Source of the DNA: Lysobacterales bacterium
GTDB taxonomy: Bacteria; Pseudomonadota; Gammaproteobacteria; Xanthomonadales; Xanthomonadaceae
Direction: 5' to 3'
Length of the DNA: 64,000 nucleotides
NCBI GenBank assembly: GCA_017302135.1
Contig: JAFLDZ010000011.1
Coordinates: forward strand, 1 to 64,000
Positions 32,416-42,412 of this stretch are shown one piece after another (position 1 is the first letter of the stretch; every line of letters begins with the position of its first letter). A program made the position numbers and the translations under genes. The notes below the pieces were generated by a model that did not search any database, was not told the DNA's origin, and worked only from the letters and a program-made list of their open reading frames with translations.

Positions 32416-34236
32416 ATGCATTCCCCGGCGGACCGCCTCAAGGACTTCTATCAGCAGGAGCTGACCGCCCTGTGCGAGGAAGCCAGCGAGTTCGCCAACG
32501 ATTTCCCCGAGCAGGCGAACATGCTCGGCCTGCAGCGCGGCCGCTCTTCCGATCCGCAGGTCGATCTGATGATGCAGTCCTTCGCCTATCTGACCGGGCG
32601 TCTGCGCTACCAGTTGGAAGTCGATCAGGGCGATCTGCCCAATGCGCTGCTGGGCGATCTGTATCCGCATCTGGAAGCGCCGTTGCCGTCGATGCTGATC
32701 GCCGAAATCGGCGTGCAGCCCGACGGCGTTGCGGTGATCGAACGCGGCCGCAGCGTGATGGCGACCGTGCCGGTCAAGGGCGGCGGCAGCGCGGTGTGCA
32801 GGTTACGCACCTGCAGCGAGACCGTGCTGTGTCCGCTGACGGTCACGGAGCTGGGCATCGTGTCTCCCGGCGACTATCCGCTGCTCGCGCCGGGTCCCGA
32901 TGTGCGCGGCATCCTGCGCGTGCGTTTGCGCAAGCAGGGGCGCGCGTCACTGGCGCAGCTGCAGCCGCAGAAGCTGCGCCTGCACCTCAACGCCGAAGCC
33001 GGCAGCGCCGCGTATGCGCTGCATCATCTGCTGGGCGTGAATCTGCGCGGCATTGCGGTGGTCGAGGATCCCGGCAACAGCCAGGCGCGCGGAACGGCGC
33101 CGCACATCCTGCCGGCCGACAGCCTGCGCTGGGTCGGGTTCGAGCCCGACGAGGCCGCATTGCCGTCGCATCCGCAGGCGCATCCGGCGTTCCGGATCCT
33201 GCAGGAATATTTCGCGTTCCCGGAAAAATTCCTGTTCTTCGATATCGCGTCGCTGGAACTGAAATCCGCCAGCGACACGGTCGATCTGCTGTTCCTGCTC
33301 GATGTGCCGCCGAATCCGGCGCTGCGCCTCACCCCGGCGATGCTGGCGACGAACTGCGTGCCGCTGGTGAATCTGTACCAGCAGCGCATCGACCCGCTCA
33401 ATCTGGACCACTCGCGCTACGAATACCGGCTGACCGGCGACGCCTCGCAGCACGACAACTGCGAGATCTACCGGATCGACCGTCTGGATGCGGTGCGCGC
33501 GGGCGCCAAGCCGCGGGCGGTGGTGCCGTATTTCACGATGGACGATTTCCAGCACGTCGAGGGGCAGGATTACTTCTACATCACCCGGCGCGAAGCGAGC
33601 CAGCGCCCGCGCATCGGCGGCACCGAGCTGTACGTGTCTTTTCTCGATGCGAAATTCGTGCTGACCGATCCGGCCGAGGACGTGATCGGCGGCAGTGCGC
33701 TGTGCACCAACCGGCGCATGCCCGAACGTCTGCGCGTCGGCGACTTCCTGCAGGTCGAAGGCGCCGCGCCGATCACCGAGATGCGCGTGCTGGGCAAGCC
33801 GACCGCGCACCAGACCCCGCCGATGACCGGCGAGCGGCCGTGGCTGCTGGTGTCGCAGCTCGCGCTGAATCATCTGTCGCTGACCAACGGCCCGCATGCG
33901 CTGGCCGCGCTCAAGGACATCCTGCGCCAGCATGTGGGCCCGAGCAGCACGCTGGGGCATCGCGCGATCGACGGCATCCTCTCGATCAAGAGCCGTTCGC
34001 TGGTGCGCTGGCAAGGCCGGCCCGGCGGTTATGCGCAGGGTTTCGAAATCGATCTCACGCTCGATCATTCCCGCTTCGAGGAGACCAGTGCGGTTCTGTT
34101 CTGCGCGGTTCTGCGCCAATTCTTCGCCCTGTACGCCGCCGTCAACACGGTGGTGCAGGTGCGCCTGTTCATGCCCAACTTCAAAGGAGTGCTCAAGGAA
34201 TGGCCACCATTGGCAGGCAACCAACTCCTCCTTTGA
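32416..34236 (+). CDS. tssF: T6SS baseplate protein TssF
   Basis: The 606-residue protein is TssF (VasA/ImpG). Its N-terminus DRLKDFYQQELTALCEEASEFANDFPEQANMLGL-type sequence, with the following DPQVDLMMQSFAYLTGRLRYQLE, is diagnostic. Length matches the family (~600). It works with TssG and TssE in the wedge. The final 37 bases overlap the start of tssG. Confidence 0.95.
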   Translation: MHSPADRLKDFYQQELTALCEEASEFANDFPEQANMLGLQRGRSSDPQVDLMMQSFAYLTGRLRYQLEVDQGDLPNALLGDLYPHLEAPLPSMLIAEIGVQPDGVAVIERGRSVMATVPVKGGGSAVCRLRTCSETVLCPLTVTELGIVSPGDYPLLAPGPDVRGILRVRLRKQGRASLAQLQPQKLRLHLNAEAGSAAYALHHLLGVNLRGIAVVEDPGNSQARGTAPHILPADSLRWVGFEPDEAALPSHPQAHPAFRILQEYFAFPEKFLFFDIASLELKSASDTVDLLFLLDVPPNPALRLTPAMLATNCVPLVNLYQQRIDPLNLDHSRYEYRLTGDASQHDNCEIYRIDRLDAVRAGAKPRAVVPYFTMDDFQHVEGQDYFYITRREASQRPRIGGTELYVSFLDAKFVLTDPAEDVIGGSALCTNRRMPERLRVGDFLQVEGAAPITEMRVLGKPTAHQTPPMTGERPWLLVSQLALNHLSLTNGPHALAALKDILRQHVGPSSTLGHRAIDGILSIKSRSLVRWQGRPGGYAQGFEIDLTLDHSRFEETSAVLFCAVLRQFFALYAAVNTVVQVRLFMPNFKGVLKEWPPLAGNQLLL

Positions 34237-35423
34237 ACGGCGCCGGTTCGAGCGGCGGCGGCTCGGATGGCAGCGGCTCGAATGGCAGCGGCTCTAACGG
34301 CAGCGGCTCTAACGGCAGCGATCCCCATCGGGTGTCGCTGAACCAGGCGATCATCGGGCAATACGCGCGCTTCAACGTGTTCCAGCTGGTGCGTCTGCTG
34401 CAGCAGAAGCCGGGTACCGGCGGAGAGGGCGCATGGCCGGTCGGACTGCGCCTGCGCTTCCGCGCCGATCTGCGCGCGAACTTCACCGGGCACGAAGTCA
34501 CGCGATTGATGCGGGCCAAGCCCATGCCGGCGTTCCGTCACGAAGTGCGGGCGGGGCGCAAGATGCCCGCACGCATCGAACTGCGCACGCCGAATTACTG
34601 CGTCGCCAGCGAATTGGGGCCGCTGCCCGAACCGTTCCTGGAATGGGTACGCGATCAGGAGCGCGTCGGCGCGCACGCCATGGCCGCATTCCTGGATGTC
34701 TTCAACCAGCGCGTGCATGTGCTGCGACACGAACTGAAGCGACGCTCGCTGCGCGCGCTCGACCCGGCGCAGCCCGACAGGACCCGCTACGCGATGCAAC
34801 TGCGCGCGCTGATGGGCGTGGCCCTGCCGGCGCAGCAGGCGCAGATCCCACTGCCGATGCGCGCCTGGCTGGGCTTGGCCGGCGTGCTGGTCAACAACCG
34901 CAGAAGCGCGGCGGTCGTGGCCCAGGTGCTCAGCGCTTATCTCGGGGTGCTGTGCCGGCTGCAGACGATGGTGGGACGCTGGCGCGATATCGAACCGGGC
35001 GACCGTATCGCACTGGGACGCCAGCGGCATGCGCTGGGACAGCAGAGCCTGCTCGGCAGCCATACCTGGGACGCGCATGCATCGGTGCGCCTGCACGTCG
35101 CGCGCATGCCGTTCGATGCCGCCTGCGCGCTGTTGCCGCTGCGCCGTGCGTACCCCGGCGATGTGCAGCCCGGCGCCGCGCATGAAGGTCTGGCTGCGCT
35201 GGTGCGGATGCTGCTGGATCGCCGCTTCGACTGCGAAGTGGAATTGACGCTGGATTCCGCCACCGTGCCGCCGTCGCGCCTGCAGTCGCCCCGGCGCGTT
35301 GGTGGTCTGGGCTTGCGGCTCGGGCAGACTGCCTGGCTCGGGCGGCATCACGGGCGCCCCGTGCGCTTCACGATCGCCGCATTCGATGCAATCGACGCCT
35401 TCGACGCGGGAGCCGCCGCATGA
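34200..35423 (+). CDS. tssG: T6SS baseplate protein TssG
   Basis: The 407-residue protein is TssG (VasB/ImpH): residues ~50-80 NQAIIGQYARFNVFQLVRLL match the family start, followed by LRLRFRADLRANFTGHEV and a C-terminal conserved region. I choose ATG 34200, inside tssF, because it precedes the tandem Ser/Gly/Asn stretch and there is a suitable AAGGAGTG site just upstream. The N-terminal ~40 residues are an added low-complexity tail not usual for TssG. Confidence 0.9.
   Translation: MATIGRQPTPPLNGAGSSGGGSDGSGSNGSGSNGSGSNGSDPHRVSLNQAIIGQYARFNVFQLVRLLQQKPGTGGEGAWPVGLRLRFRADLRANFTGHEVTRLMRAKPMPAFRHEVRAGRKMPARIELRTPNYCVASELGPLPEPFLEWVRDQERVGAHAMAAFLDVFNQRVHVLRHELKRRSLRALDPAQPDRTRYAMQLRALMGVALPAQQAQIPLPMRAWLGLAGVLVNNRRSAAVVAQVLSAYLGVLCRLQTMVGRWRDIEPGDRIALGRQRHALGQQSLLGSHTWDAHASVRLHVARMPFDAACALLPLRRAYPGDVQPGAAHEGLAALVRMLLDRRFDCEVELTLDSATVPPSRLQSPRRVGGLGLRLGQTAWLGRHHGRPVRFTIAAFDAIDAFDAGAAA
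34269..34319 (+). repeat. 15-bp tandem repeat in tssG
   Basis: Three units of GGCAGCGGCTCKAAY and a partial fourth encode the Gly-Ser-Gly-Ser-Asn repeats of the TssG N-terminal tail. Copy-number change would lengthen or shorten the tail in frame. Confidence 0.85.
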
Positions 35424-38053
35424 ACCTGCCGGTGGATCCGATCGATGGCACTGCGGTGCAACTGGTCGAGCAGCCGCAGCTGTTCCAGGGCTGCCGCATC
35501 GAGATGCCGGGCGGCAACGTGCTGGGCGACAGCGCGCTGCGCCTGCTGCAGTTCCAGGGCCAGGAAAGCGTTTCGGATCTGTTCGAATACCAGCTCGAAC
35601 TGCACGGCGATACCACCGCAGCGGAGATGGGCGAAGCGCTGGTGTTTTCGCAGATCATCGGCCGGCCGATCACCGTGGGCATCGGCAACAGCGCGTTCGA
35701 CGACCACAGCACCGGTCAGCAGGCGCTGTCGTCTGCGCTCGGCGGCGGCGACGTGGGCGAGTTCTCGCTGTTCAACGGCATCATTGCCTCGTTCGCGATC
35801 GAGATTCCCGGTCTCTACCGGGTGACGATGCGGCCGGCCGCGTGGCGGATGGGACTCACCAACCGCTACCGCATCTTCGGCCAGAAAAGCGTGCGCGAAG
35901 TGCTGGAGCAGCTGTGCCGTGAGCACCGCGTGGAAGCGTCCTTCGATGGCCTGACCGGCAGTGCCAATATCGCCTCCACGCGCGTGCAGGACTGGCTGCA
36001 GGCGGGCGAGACCGATCTGGAATTCATGCGCCGGCTGATGACCAAGGCGCACGTGTTCTATTACTTCACCCACAGTGCGGGCCGGCACGTGATGGTGTTC
36101 GACAACCAGCCGGCGTATCCGCCCGCGCTGAGCGGCGACCGGGCGCTGCGTTACACCAGTACCGGCATGGACGAACTGGGCATGCACCAGTGGGACACGG
36201 TGTCGCAGTACAGCTATCAGCAGTCGATGGGCAGCAGCGGCGTGGATGGCGTGTTCACGCTGCAGAGCGAAGCCTGGGACGTGACCCAGCCGGGCGATCC
36301 GCTGGCCAGCTTCACCAGCTTCCGCGCCAACAGCCGCCCGGATACCGGCGATCTGCCGTTCAAGCAGTACAAGATCGTGCAGTACGGTTTCAGCGACAAC
36401 CAGGTGCGCGATTTCGCGCAGTCCACCGAGTTGGCGATGCATACCGCGAACGTGCAGTTCAGCGGCGCCAGCCGCTGCGCCGCGTTCCGGGTCGGGCATC
36501 GCTTCCGCATGCAGCCCACGCCGTCGGACTACACCGGTTCCGAGGTGCGTCCCGAGCTGAAGGATGTCGAGTTCGTGCTGACCCACGTGCAGCACAGTTC
36601 GAGTCTGGATGGCGATTACAGCAACCAGTTTTCGGCCACGCTGGCGGAGGGTCTGGTGTCGATGGTCGGCATCCAGGACACCCAGCAGGGCATGGTGCTG
36701 GCGCATGTCACCACGCCCGCAGGCAGCGAGGCGATACAGGATTGGCCGTATTACGTGCCCGATGATTTCAACCTCGGGCGCCAACTGTTGCAGGACAGCC
36801 AGGGCGTGCATCGCAAGCTCAACGCGAAAGGCGTGTACGTGCGTTTTTCCTGCGACGGCCCGGATGCGCCGCCGGTGTGGGTGAAGCTGGCCTCGCACAT
36901 GCAGAGCATTCCCGAAGTGGGCTGCAGCGTGTGGGTGTCGCGCGCCAACGACGAGTCCGAACTGCCCGAGGTCCAGAACATGGTCCAGGCCGACGGCAGC
37001 AAGACCATCACCGACTCCAACTGGACCGCGCATACCCAGGTCGGCAACAGCTATTCCACCAGCTTCGGCGACAGCCGCAGCATCCGCTTCGGGCAACCGT
37101 GGACCCGCGGCGACGTCAGCAAGGCGGTGACGCTGGTCGAGGACGCGTATGCGACCGGAAAATTCCGCGATGCTTCCTACTCGCGCGGCGGCAACTACGG
37201 CTATTCCACTACCGAGAACAACGAAAAAGGCGTCTTGAACGAATCCTGGTCCTACGGTTCGAGCTACAGCAATTCGTGGAGCCTGGAACAGAAGAGTTTC
37301 AGCGCCGCCGGCAGCAGCCATCATCAATCGGTGGTCGGCAAGAGCGATCCCGCGCAGGTGCAGCCCGAGGCGCCCGATGCCGACGCCCTGGCGGCGGTGC
37401 AGTCATCGCGTTCGGTGGTGTGGGGCAACACCTATTCCAAGAGCGACAGCCACGGCGACACCAAATCCGTCGCGACCTACGAAGGCGATGTCGAGAACGA
37501 CAGCACCCACACCGGCGATGTGCTCTCCAACACCACCATCAGCGGCACGTCGACCAACAACAGCACCCACCACGGCAAGGTCAGCAGCAAGAGCGACATC
37601 TTCGCGGATTCGGAAAACGTCTCCACCATCACCGGCACCAGCACCAGCCGCAGCACCCACAACATCGTCCACAACTTCACCACGGTCGCCGCGCAGAGCA
37701 GTTCCAGCGCGATCGGCGCGACCAACAGCAACGATGTCGTTGGCGTGAGCAATGCCAATTCGGCGACCCTCGCCAGCAACCGAAATTCGCTGGTCGGCGC
37801 GAACATCGATCTGAGTCTGCAGGGCACCGGCAATGCGGTGTCGATCACCGGCATGGAAAACCGCATGTCCGTGACCGGGATGAACAACACCCTGAGCGTC
37901 ACCAGCGAATCCAATACGCTCAGCGTCACCGGCTCCAGCACGACGATCGAAGTCGCCGGGCCGGGCGTGCACGTCTCGGCGAAGTCCGATCAGGCCAGCA
38001 TCGACCTCAACGGTCCGGTGATGCAGATCCCCGTGATCATCCTGGTGCTGTGA
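35420..38053 (+). CDS. vgrG: VgrG spike with long Ser/Thr/Asn-rich extension
   Basis: The 877-residue trimeric spike has the gp27/gp5-like VgrG core in residues ~15-520 (FQGQESVSDLFEYQLELHG, IETPG-like IEIPGLYRVTMRP, GHRFRMQP). From ~525 to the end it carries an unusual repetitive Ser/Thr/Asn/Gly-rich region with short motifs such as SVTGMNNTLSVTSESNTLS, suggestive of a long beta-helical needle or tail-fibre-like extension. There is no recognisable enzymatic effector domain. It overlaps tssG by 4 bp, so this VgrG is part of the structural operon. Confidence 0.9.
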   Translation: MNLPVDPIDGTAVQLVEQPQLFQGCRIEMPGGNVLGDSALRLLQFQGQESVSDLFEYQLELHGDTTAAEMGEALVFSQIIGRPITVGIGNSAFDDHSTGQQALSSALGGGDVGEFSLFNGIIASFAIEIPGLYRVTMRPAAWRMGLTNRYRIFGQKSVREVLEQLCREHRVEASFDGLTGSANIASTRVQDWLQAGETDLEFMRRLMTKAHVFYYFTHSAGRHVMVFDNQPAYPPALSGDRALRYTSTGMDELGMHQWDTVSQYSYQQSMGSSGVDGVFTLQSEAWDVTQPGDPLASFTSFRANSRPDTGDLPFKQYKIVQYGFSDNQVRDFAQSTELAMHTANVQFSGASRCAAFRVGHRFRMQPTPSDYTGSEVRPELKDVEFVLTHVQHSSSLDGDYSNQFSATLAEGLVSMVGIQDTQQGMVLAHVTTPAGSEAIQDWPYYVPDDFNLGRQLLQDSQGVHRKLNAKGVYVRFSCDGPDAPPVWVKLASHMQSIPEVGCSVWVSRANDESELPEVQNMVQADGSKTITDSNWTAHTQVGNSYSTSFGDSRSIRFGQPWTRGDVSKAVTLVEDAYATGKFRDASYSRGGNYGYSTTENNEKGVLNESWSYGSSYSNSWSLEQKSFSAAGSSHHQSVVGKSDPAQVQPEAPDADALAAVQSSRSVVWGNTYSKSDSHGDTKSVATYEGDVENDSTHTGDVLSNTTISGTSTNNSTHHGKVSSKSDIFADSENVSTITGTSTSRSTHNIVHNFTTVAAQSSSSAIGATNSNDVVGVSNANSATLASNRNSLVGANIDLSLQGTGNAVSITGMENRMSVTGMNNTLSVTSESNTLSVTGSSTTIEVAGPGVHVSAKSDQASIDLNGPVMQIPVIILVL

Positions 38054-38055
38054 CG

Positions 38056-40707
38056 ATGAAGATCATAAAACCGCTGACGCTGGGCGTGCTGCACCAGCCC
38101 TATCGTTTCCAGGGTCGGCACCGGCTGTCGATCGTGGCGCTGGGATTCTTCGCGCTGGGCCGCAGCGACGAGCGTTTCCTGGTCGACAACCTGCAGTGGC
38201 CGAAGGTGCTGCCGCAGCTGCCGGCGGGACTCCCACTGGATCACGTGCTGCCCAAGGCGCATGCCGAAGTCATGCTCTGCGGCGCGGCGCACGCGCCGAA
38301 GCCGGTCGAATCGATGCAGGTGAGACTGCAGTGCGGACCGGTGGACAAACGGCTGCGGGTGATCGGCGACCGGCGCTGGGACCGCACCTGGACGCGCTCG
38401 ATCTGCGTGCACGTGCCCGCGCCGTTCACCACCATGCCGCTCACGCTGGATCGCGCCTACGGCGGCGCCGATCACGACAATCCGCTGGGCTGCGGCCATC
38501 TGCCGCCGCTGTCGTGGCTGCAGGTGCAGGCCGGCAGGATGCCCAATATCGAATACGCCGACCGACCGGTGACGCCGGGCCGCAGCGATCAGCCGTACGC
38601 GGGTTTCGCGCCGCAGTCGCTGGCGCATGCCGAGCGCAAGCGGATCGCCAGCGGCACCTACGACCAGCGCTGGCTGAGCGAGGATTTTCCGGGGCTGCCG
38701 CGCGATTTCGATTTCTCGCTGTACAACCTGTCGCCGATCGATCAGCAGTTCCACGGCCGTTTTGCTGGCGGCGAAGCCTATCGGCTGGAAGGCCTGCATC
38801 CCACCGAAGCGATGTTGGCCGGCAGTCTGCCGGCGATGCAGGCGCGGGCGTTCGTGCTCATGCAGGGGCAGGGCGCCGACGCTGCGCAGGATATCGCGCT
38901 GCAGTGCGACACGGTGTGGTTCTTTCCGGAAGTGGCGGTGGGGCTGATGGTGTATCGCGGCGAAGCGACGGTCGCCGACAGCGATGCGCTGGACGTCGAC
39001 ACGCTGATGGTGGCCTACGATCCAGCGGCCCGTCCGCGCAGCGCTGGGCACTATCGCGAGGTCATGGCCCTGCGCCGCGACCCGAAGACCGCCGCGATGC
39101 ATGCCTTCAACGAATCCCAGCTGGCGCCCGAGCGCAGTCCGCAGCGGCAGGCCGAACGCGAGGCGATGCGCGCGCGGCAAGCGCAGGCGGCGCAGGCGCA
39201 GCGTCAGGCGCTGCTGGACGAAACGATGGACGAGTTCTGGCAGCGCAGCGGCATGGACAAGCCGAAGGACTACCAGGCACCGCAGGCGCCCGCACCGCTG
39301 CTGCCGGCGGTGTCGATGGATGCGATCGAAGAGGGCGATTTCGATCTGGCCGAACTCTTCGCCCGTGCGCAGGTGCTGGCCGATGACGCGCGTCGCGATG
39401 GCGAAGCCAAACTCGCCGCACTGTCGACGCAATTGCCCGCAGCGCCGCCGATGCCGGAGAAAACGCTTGCGGAGCAGACCGACGCTGCGCTGGCGCGCGC
39501 GGCCACGCCCGCGTACGACCTGCTGACGCCCGCGCAGCAGGCGCCCCTGCCGCCGGAGTTGGCGCACGCGCTGGCGCTCGCCGAACAGGCGGCACCCGGC
39601 GCGGTGGATCGCGCACGGTTGGCCGAAGCACGCGCTGCGTGGACGGGTCTGCCAGCGCTGCAGCGTGCCGCGCGCACGGCGGCGGCGCAGCCCACGACCC
39701 TGCAGGCGCCGCTGCCCGATCCCGTCGCGCATGCGCTCGGCGCGCGGCTGTTGGCGATGCATCGCGCCGGCGAATCGCTGGCGGGGCGCGATTTCGCCGG
39801 TGCGTGGCTGCGCGGCGCCGATCTGCGCGGTGCCGATCTTCGCGAGGTGCAATTGGAGCGCGCCGATCTGAGCGGCGCTTGTCTGGCCGGTGCGGATCTC
39901 TCCGCCGCCGCGCTGACAGCGGCCTGCCTGGATCACGCCGATCTTTCCGGCTGCCGTCTGCACGGCGCGAACCTGTGCGGCGGTTCCGCGCGCGGTGCGC
40001 TGTTCGTGCGCGCCAACCTCGTCGGCGCCCGCGCCTTCGATGCCTGCTGGTCCGCCGCCGACCTGCGCGGCGCGCAGCTCGACGATGCGCTGCTGATGCG
40101 TATCGATCTGAGCGATGCCCAGCTCGACGACACCCAATTGACGCGCACCGTGCTGATGCAGGCCAAGGCGGCCCGCAGCCACTGGGTGGGCACGCGCTGG
40201 CGCATGTGCGTCGCGCCTTCGGCGGATTTCGGTCGTGCCTGTTTCGATGGCGCCACGCTCAGCCGCAGCGTGCTGATGGATGCATCGATGGCCGGCAGTT
40301 CATGGCAGGGCGCGACCCTCGATACGGTCTATGCCGGTGGCAAGTCCGACTGGCGCGACAGCTGTCTGTCGCTGCTGCGCGCCAACAAATGCGGCTGGCG
40401 CGGCAGCGCCTTGAACGGTGCGTGTCTCGATGGCGCGGTGCTCGCCAGCTGCGATTTCGGCGAGGCCGATCTCAGCGGCGCCAGCCTGCGTGGCGCGCAG
40501 TTGCATCGCTCGCTGTTCATGCGCACGACCCTGCGCGGTATCGACGCGGCCAACGCCAGTTTCTTCCAGGCGCTGTGCCGCAAGGCCGATTTCCGCGACG
40601 CCGGGCTGGAAGGCGCGGTGCTGGTGCAGGCCGACATGAGCGAAGCCGCGATGCAGGGCGCGCGCATGGCCGGCGCGCGCGTGGATCAACCGGCGAGGCT
40701 GTCATGA
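38056..40707 (+). CDS. DUF2169 adaptor fused to pentapeptide repeats
   Basis: The 883-residue protein begins with a DUF2169 domain (residues ~1-330: MKIIKPLTLGVLHQPYRF, GFAPQSLAHAERKR, LPRDFDFSLYNLSPIDQQ), a VgrG-linked adaptor family. A helical, Ala/Gln-rich middle (~360-570) follows, then pentapeptide repeats from ~576 (ADLRGADLREVQLERADLSG). It lies 2 bp after vgrG and before a second pentapeptide protein, DUF3540 and DUF4150 genes. Its role is probably to load cargo or tip proteins on the spike. Confidence 0.85.
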   Translation: MKIIKPLTLGVLHQPYRFQGRHRLSIVALGFFALGRSDERFLVDNLQWPKVLPQLPAGLPLDHVLPKAHAEVMLCGAAHAPKPVESMQVRLQCGPVDKRLRVIGDRRWDRTWTRSICVHVPAPFTTMPLTLDRAYGGADHDNPLGCGHLPPLSWLQVQAGRMPNIEYADRPVTPGRSDQPYAGFAPQSLAHAERKRIASGTYDQRWLSEDFPGLPRDFDFSLYNLSPIDQQFHGRFAGGEAYRLEGLHPTEAMLAGSLPAMQARAFVLMQGQGADAAQDIALQCDTVWFFPEVAVGLMVYRGEATVADSDALDVDTLMVAYDPAARPRSAGHYREVMALRRDPKTAAMHAFNESQLAPERSPQRQAEREAMRARQAQAAQAQRQALLDETMDEFWQRSGMDKPKDYQAPQAPAPLLPAVSMDAIEEGDFDLAELFARAQVLADDARRDGEAKLAALSTQLPAAPPMPEKTLAEQTDAALARAATPAYDLLTPAQQAPLPPELAHALALAEQAAPGAVDRARLAEARAAWTGLPALQRAARTAAAQPTTLQAPLPDPVAHALGARLLAMHRAGESLAGRDFAGAWLRGADLRGADLREVQLERADLSGACLAGADLSAAALTAACLDHADLSGCRLHGANLCGGSARGALFVRANLVGARAFDACWSAADLRGAQLDDALLMRIDLSDAQLDDTQLTRTVLMQAKAARSHWVGTRWRMCVAPSADFGRACFDGATLSRSVLMDASMAGSSWQGATLDTVYAGGKSDWRDSCLSLLRANKCGWRGSALNGACLDGAVLASCDFGEADLSGASLRGAQLHRSLFMRTTLRGIDAANASFFQALCRKADFRDAGLEGAVLVQADMSEAAMQGARMAGARVDQPARLS

Positions 40708-41822
40708 GCGCTGCCGTCATGACTGCTGCCGTCGTGGATGCTGCCCCGAGCTGGGACGACATCGCCCGCCTGCTGCGGCTGTCGCGGCCGGTGAGCGGCC
40801 TGTCGCTGCAGGCGCTGTCGATGCGCGATCGCGCGCTGGCCGGCGGCATGTTCGAAACCTGCGTATTCACCGGTGCGGATTTCGCTGGCAGCGATCTCGC
40901 CAGGGCCTGCTTCATCGACTGCGAGATGCAGGGCGTCGATCTGCGTGCGGCGGCCCTGAGCAACACCACCTTCGTGCGTTGCCGGATGGCGAATGCGCGC
41001 ATGCCGATCGGCGCACCCGCGCAGATCGTGCTGGTCGATTGCGCGCTGAACGGGTCCGACTGGCAGGGCACGCATCTGGCGCGCAGCGCGGCCAGCGGCT
41101 GCGATTTCGCGGCGTCCGCGATGCGCGGCGTGCGTCTGGAGCGCAGCGTGCTGTGGAAGGCCGGACTGCAGGGCGTGGATATGCGCGATGCGGTGTTCGA
41201 CCAGGCGGCGCTGTGCGACACCGATCTGCGCACGACCGCGCTGTCCGGCCTGCAGGCCAGCCTCAGCGCGCTGATGAACAACGATCTGCGCGGACAGCAG
41301 CTCGCTGGCGCGAAAATCCAGCGCTGCCAGCTGCAGAGCAGCGATCTGCGCGGCGCCGATCTGCGCGGCGCGGACCTCGGCGAATCCGGCTGCATCCAGG
41401 TCAATTTCGAAGGCGCGAATCTGGACGGACTGCGCGCGCAGCGAGGCATGTTCCTGTCCGCGCGCTTCGCCCGGTGCAGCGTGCGCGGCGCCGATCTGCA
41501 CGGCGCGCTGTTCCACGCCGCCGTGGTCGATGGCGTCCGCTTCGAACGCTGCGCCATGCGCGAAAGCAGCTGGGAGAAGAGCCGGATGCGCGATGTCCGC
41601 TTCGCCGATTGCGATCTGCGCGACTCCCGCTTCGATCACGCCGGCATCAGCGGCGGCGAATTCGTCCGCGTGCAGCTGCAGAACAGCGGTTTCCACAACA
41701 CCCGTCAGACCGATGTCCGCATGCATCGCGTGCAGCGCAAAGGCATGCGCGGCACCAACGCCGCGCTGCTGGACATCGAAGCCCCCACCCTGGAACTGGA
41801 GAACCTCCCTTGCGCACCTTGA
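40704..41822 (+). CDS. pentapeptide-repeat protein
   Basis: The 372-residue protein is almost entirely right-handed quadrilateral beta-helix: repeated A(D/N)LRG-type pentads such as SSDLRGADLRGADLGES from ~40 to ~350, with many Cys at inward positions. The ATG overlaps the upstream stop by 4 bp. It has no signal peptide. It is likely a partner or extension of the DUF2169-pentapeptide protein in the VgrG loading cassette; a gyrase-mimic role is possible for the fold but is not suggested by this context. Confidence 0.8.
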   Translation: MSAAVMTAAVVDAAPSWDDIARLLRLSRPVSGLSLQALSMRDRALAGGMFETCVFTGADFAGSDLARACFIDCEMQGVDLRAAALSNTTFVRCRMANARMPIGAPAQIVLVDCALNGSDWQGTHLARSAASGCDFAASAMRGVRLERSVLWKAGLQGVDMRDAVFDQAALCDTDLRTTALSGLQASLSALMNNDLRGQQLAGAKIQRCQLQSSDLRGADLRGADLGESGCIQVNFEGANLDGLRAQRGMFLSARFARCSVRGADLHGALFHAAVVDGVRFERCAMRESSWEKSRMRDVRFADCDLRDSRFDHAGISGGEFVRVQLQNSGFHNTRQTDVRMHRVQRKGMRGTNAALLDIEAPTLELENLPCAP

Positions 41823-42409
41823 ATGCAGATTCCATCGCGCCAGCCGCGCCGGTCACCCCGGCCGCGCCCGTGGCGCTCGCGGACACGCGCATCACCGTGC
41901 TGTTCGACGACGGCAGCTGCCTGCTCGGCAACGGCATGCGCGCGCTGCGCGCGGTGAGCTGTCTGGTCGAACTGCAGATCGGCGATCGCGTCCTCGTCAG
42001 CACATCGACCGATGGCCCATGCCATGTGCTGCACATCCTCGCCAGAAACATGTGCATTCGCAGCGAGTCCGCCCGCAATGAGAGCGGCAGCGCGCGCCTG
42101 AGCGTGCCCGGCGCCACCGGCATGTCGCTGTGCCAGGCGCGTATCGCCGTGCACGCCGCCGAGAGTCTGCACATGGGCAGTGCCGGCGACGCTTCGTTGA
42201 GCGCCGCTGGCGGCACCCTGTCGTTGAATGGACGCAATCTGTTCGTGACCGTGACCGACTCCATCGTCGAGCAGGCCAGTCATTACGTCGGCAAGATCGG
42301 ACAATACCTGCTCGATGTGCGCGCGCTGCTGCGCCTGCACGGCAACGACGCCCTGTTCACCGCGGCGAACGACATCAAGGTCGACGCCGAACGCATCAGC
42401 ATGGGCTGA
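41810..42409 (+). CDS. DUF3540 T6SS-associated protein
   Basis: The 199-residue protein matches DUF3540, found beside DUF2169 and DUF4150 genes in T6SS cargo cassettes. An N-terminal Ala/Pro-rich stretch leads to an OB-like beta region (ITVLFDDGSCLLGNGMRALRAVSCLVELQIGDRVLVST) and a C-terminal part IVEQASHYVGKIGQYLLDVRALLRLHG. No ATG is available in frame; I use TTG 41810 with GGAG eight bases upstream, which overlaps the previous gene by 13 bp. Likely part of the spike complex. Confidence 0.78.
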   Translation: MRTLNADSIAPAAPVTPAAPVALADTRITVLFDDGSCLLGNGMRALRAVSCLVELQIGDRVLVSTSTDGPCHVLHILARNMCIRSESARNESGSARLSVPGATGMSLCQARIAVHAAESLHMGSAGDASLSAAGGTLSLNGRNLFVTVTDSIVEQASHYVGKIGQYLLDVRALLRLHGNDALFTAANDIKVDAERISMG

Positions 42410-42412
42410 GCC

